NCBI GenBank assembly: GCA_938022165.1
Contig: CALIEI010000037.1
Coordinates: 1-54,885 of the forward strand
DNA from: an uncultured Saprospiraceae bacterium
Lineage (GTDB): Bacteria; Bacteroidota; Bacteroidia; Chitinophagales; Saprospiraceae
Direction of reading: 5' to 3'
Length of the DNA stretch: 54,885 nucleotides
Part shown: positions 54,229 to 54,885 of the stretch, in pieces
How the letters are laid out: every line of letters starts with the position of its first letter
Position numbering within the stretch: the first letter of the stretch is position 1
The notes under the pieces: model-generated
What the model was told of the DNA's origin: nothing
Databases searched by the model: none
What the model saw: only the letters and a program-made list of their open reading frames with translations
Made by a program: the position numbers and the translations under genes

Positions 54229-54885
54229 ATGAATACCTGTATAAAAAGAATAGAAGACGCCCTTGGTAAAGAGCTGGTAATTAAAGGAAATGACATGCAA
54301 TCCAGATATGACCATATCTGGACCATGGATAAGCCTTCTACAGCTTTGGGTGTATTCCTTCCAAGAAGCACTGAAGAACTCAGCGTCGCTCTTAAAATAT
54401 GTAATGAAGAAGGCCAGCAAGTAAAGGTGCATGGCGGTTTAACGAATTTAGTAGGAGGGACGGAGACACAATCTGAGGACCTTGTGATTTCCTTGGAGCG
54501 GTTGAACAAGATAATTGAAATCGATCCTGCTAGCAGAACAGCCACTGTAGAAGCAGGTGTCATTTTAGAAAATGTACACGAAGTAGTTAGCGAACATGAT
54601 TTATTGTTTCCATTAAACTTTGGCGCCAAAGGTTCTGCACAAGTTGGAGGTATTGTATCAAGCAATGCAGGAGGCTTACGTGTACTGCGATATGGTATGA
54701 CTCGAAACTTAGTACTTGGATTAGAAGCAGTACTTGCGGATGGCACTGTTATATCTTCCCTAAAGAAAATCATCAAAGACAATTCCGCCTATGATCTAAA
54801 ACAGCTCTTTATAGGTTCTGAAGGCACGCTTGGAATCATCACTAAAGTGGTACTAAAACTATATGAGAAACCAAGCAGCAGATGC
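54229..54885 (+). CDS. FAD-linked oxidase, D-lactate/2-hydroxyacid dehydrogenase-like (N-terminal part)
   Basis: The frame starts at 54229 and is still open at the end of the window (219 codons seen). It has the PCMH-type FAD-binding domain of the GlcD/DLD family: GVFLPRSTEELSVALKICNE, VHGGLTNLVGGTETQSEDLV, TATVEAGVILENV, FPLNFGAKGSAQVGGIVSSN (the PP-loop), LRYGMTRNLVLGLEAVLADG and FIGSEGTLGIIT. Members oxidise D-lactate, D-2-hydroxyglutarate or glycolate with FAD. The catalytic cap domain that decides the substrate lies outside the window. Confidence 0.9.
   Translation, partial: MNTCIKRIEDALGKELVIKGNDMQSRYDHIWTMDKPSTALGVFLPRSTEELSVALKICNEEGQQVKVHGGLTNLVGGTETQSEDLVISLERLNKIIEIDPASRTATVEAGVILENVHEVVSEHDLLFPLNFGAKGSAQVGGIVSSNAGGLRVLRYGMTRNLVLGLEAVLADGTVISSLKKIIKDNSAYDLKQLFIGSEGTLGIITKVVLKLYEKPSSRC

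Noticed and set aside
54198-54782. 194-codon minus-strand frame over the FAD-linked oxidase gene
   Set aside because: It mirrors a clear FAD-binding domain on the plus strand; the product is Ser/Thr-rich with no recognised fold.

Overview
The window looks like a chromosomal segment of an AT-rich Bacteroidota member, perhaps Saprospiria or a related lineage. That placement is inference. It rests on a type IX secretion (T9SS) sorting domain on a metalloprotease, a giant adhesin-like protein with about 17 PKD/Ig-like modules and a GEVED domain, a DUF3276 (PUR) protein, a tryptophan attenuator of the Bacteroid-trp kind, and start codons without consistent Shine-Dalgarno sequences. I found no rRNA, tRNA, CRISPR array, phage or plasmid functions.

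Layout. 0.1-5.9 kb: a PLP enzyme, a secreted M43 metalloprotease, a DUF1569 protein, a Na+/solute symporter and an RluF-type pseudouridine synthase. 6.1-7.6 kb: an apparently intact IS3-family element inside a short tandem-repeat array. 7.7-9.5 kb: fmt and an MBL hydrolase, overlapping. 9.9-12.4 kb: an OmpA/SPOR envelope protein and an alpha/beta hydrolase. 12.6-20.6 kb, minus strand: accC, a lipoprotein, an outer-membrane protein, pepT, a GH1 beta-glucosidase and a DUF2490 protein. 20.9-28.7 kb: holA, then a tryptophan leader peptide and attenuator followed by the complete trpEGDCFBA operon. 29.3-34.3 kb: a membrane protein, a two-subunit molybdenum hydroxylase followed by a decayed second C-terminus, and a beta-lactamase-fold hydrolase. 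34.8-40 kb: the PUR protein, an ABC exporter, class I fbp, two small membrane proteins and a MOSC protein. 40.2-47.8 kb: the giant repeat protein. 48.1-54.9 kb: mltG-panB, three exported proteins of unknown function, a serine esterase and the start of an FAD-linked oxidase that runs off the end.

The main feature outside the genes is a set of intergenic repeats. (1) Arrays of 7- or 8-bp units (cores TTAG/CTAG or CAAT/TAAT on the sense strand) start at or just after the stop codons of at least six genes and always point away from the gene. In two cases the gene's own TAG is in phase with the array. Because the periods are not multiples of three and most units carry a stop codon, the arrays put stops in all three frames. 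(2) Three GC-rich intergenic elements each carry two long palindromes; a fourth may be degenerate. (3) A 186-bp MITE-like element has inverted ends and a 6-bp direct repeat, and a partial second copy opens the window. These repeats, especially the stop-codon-anchored arrays, are the best candidates here for something undescribed.
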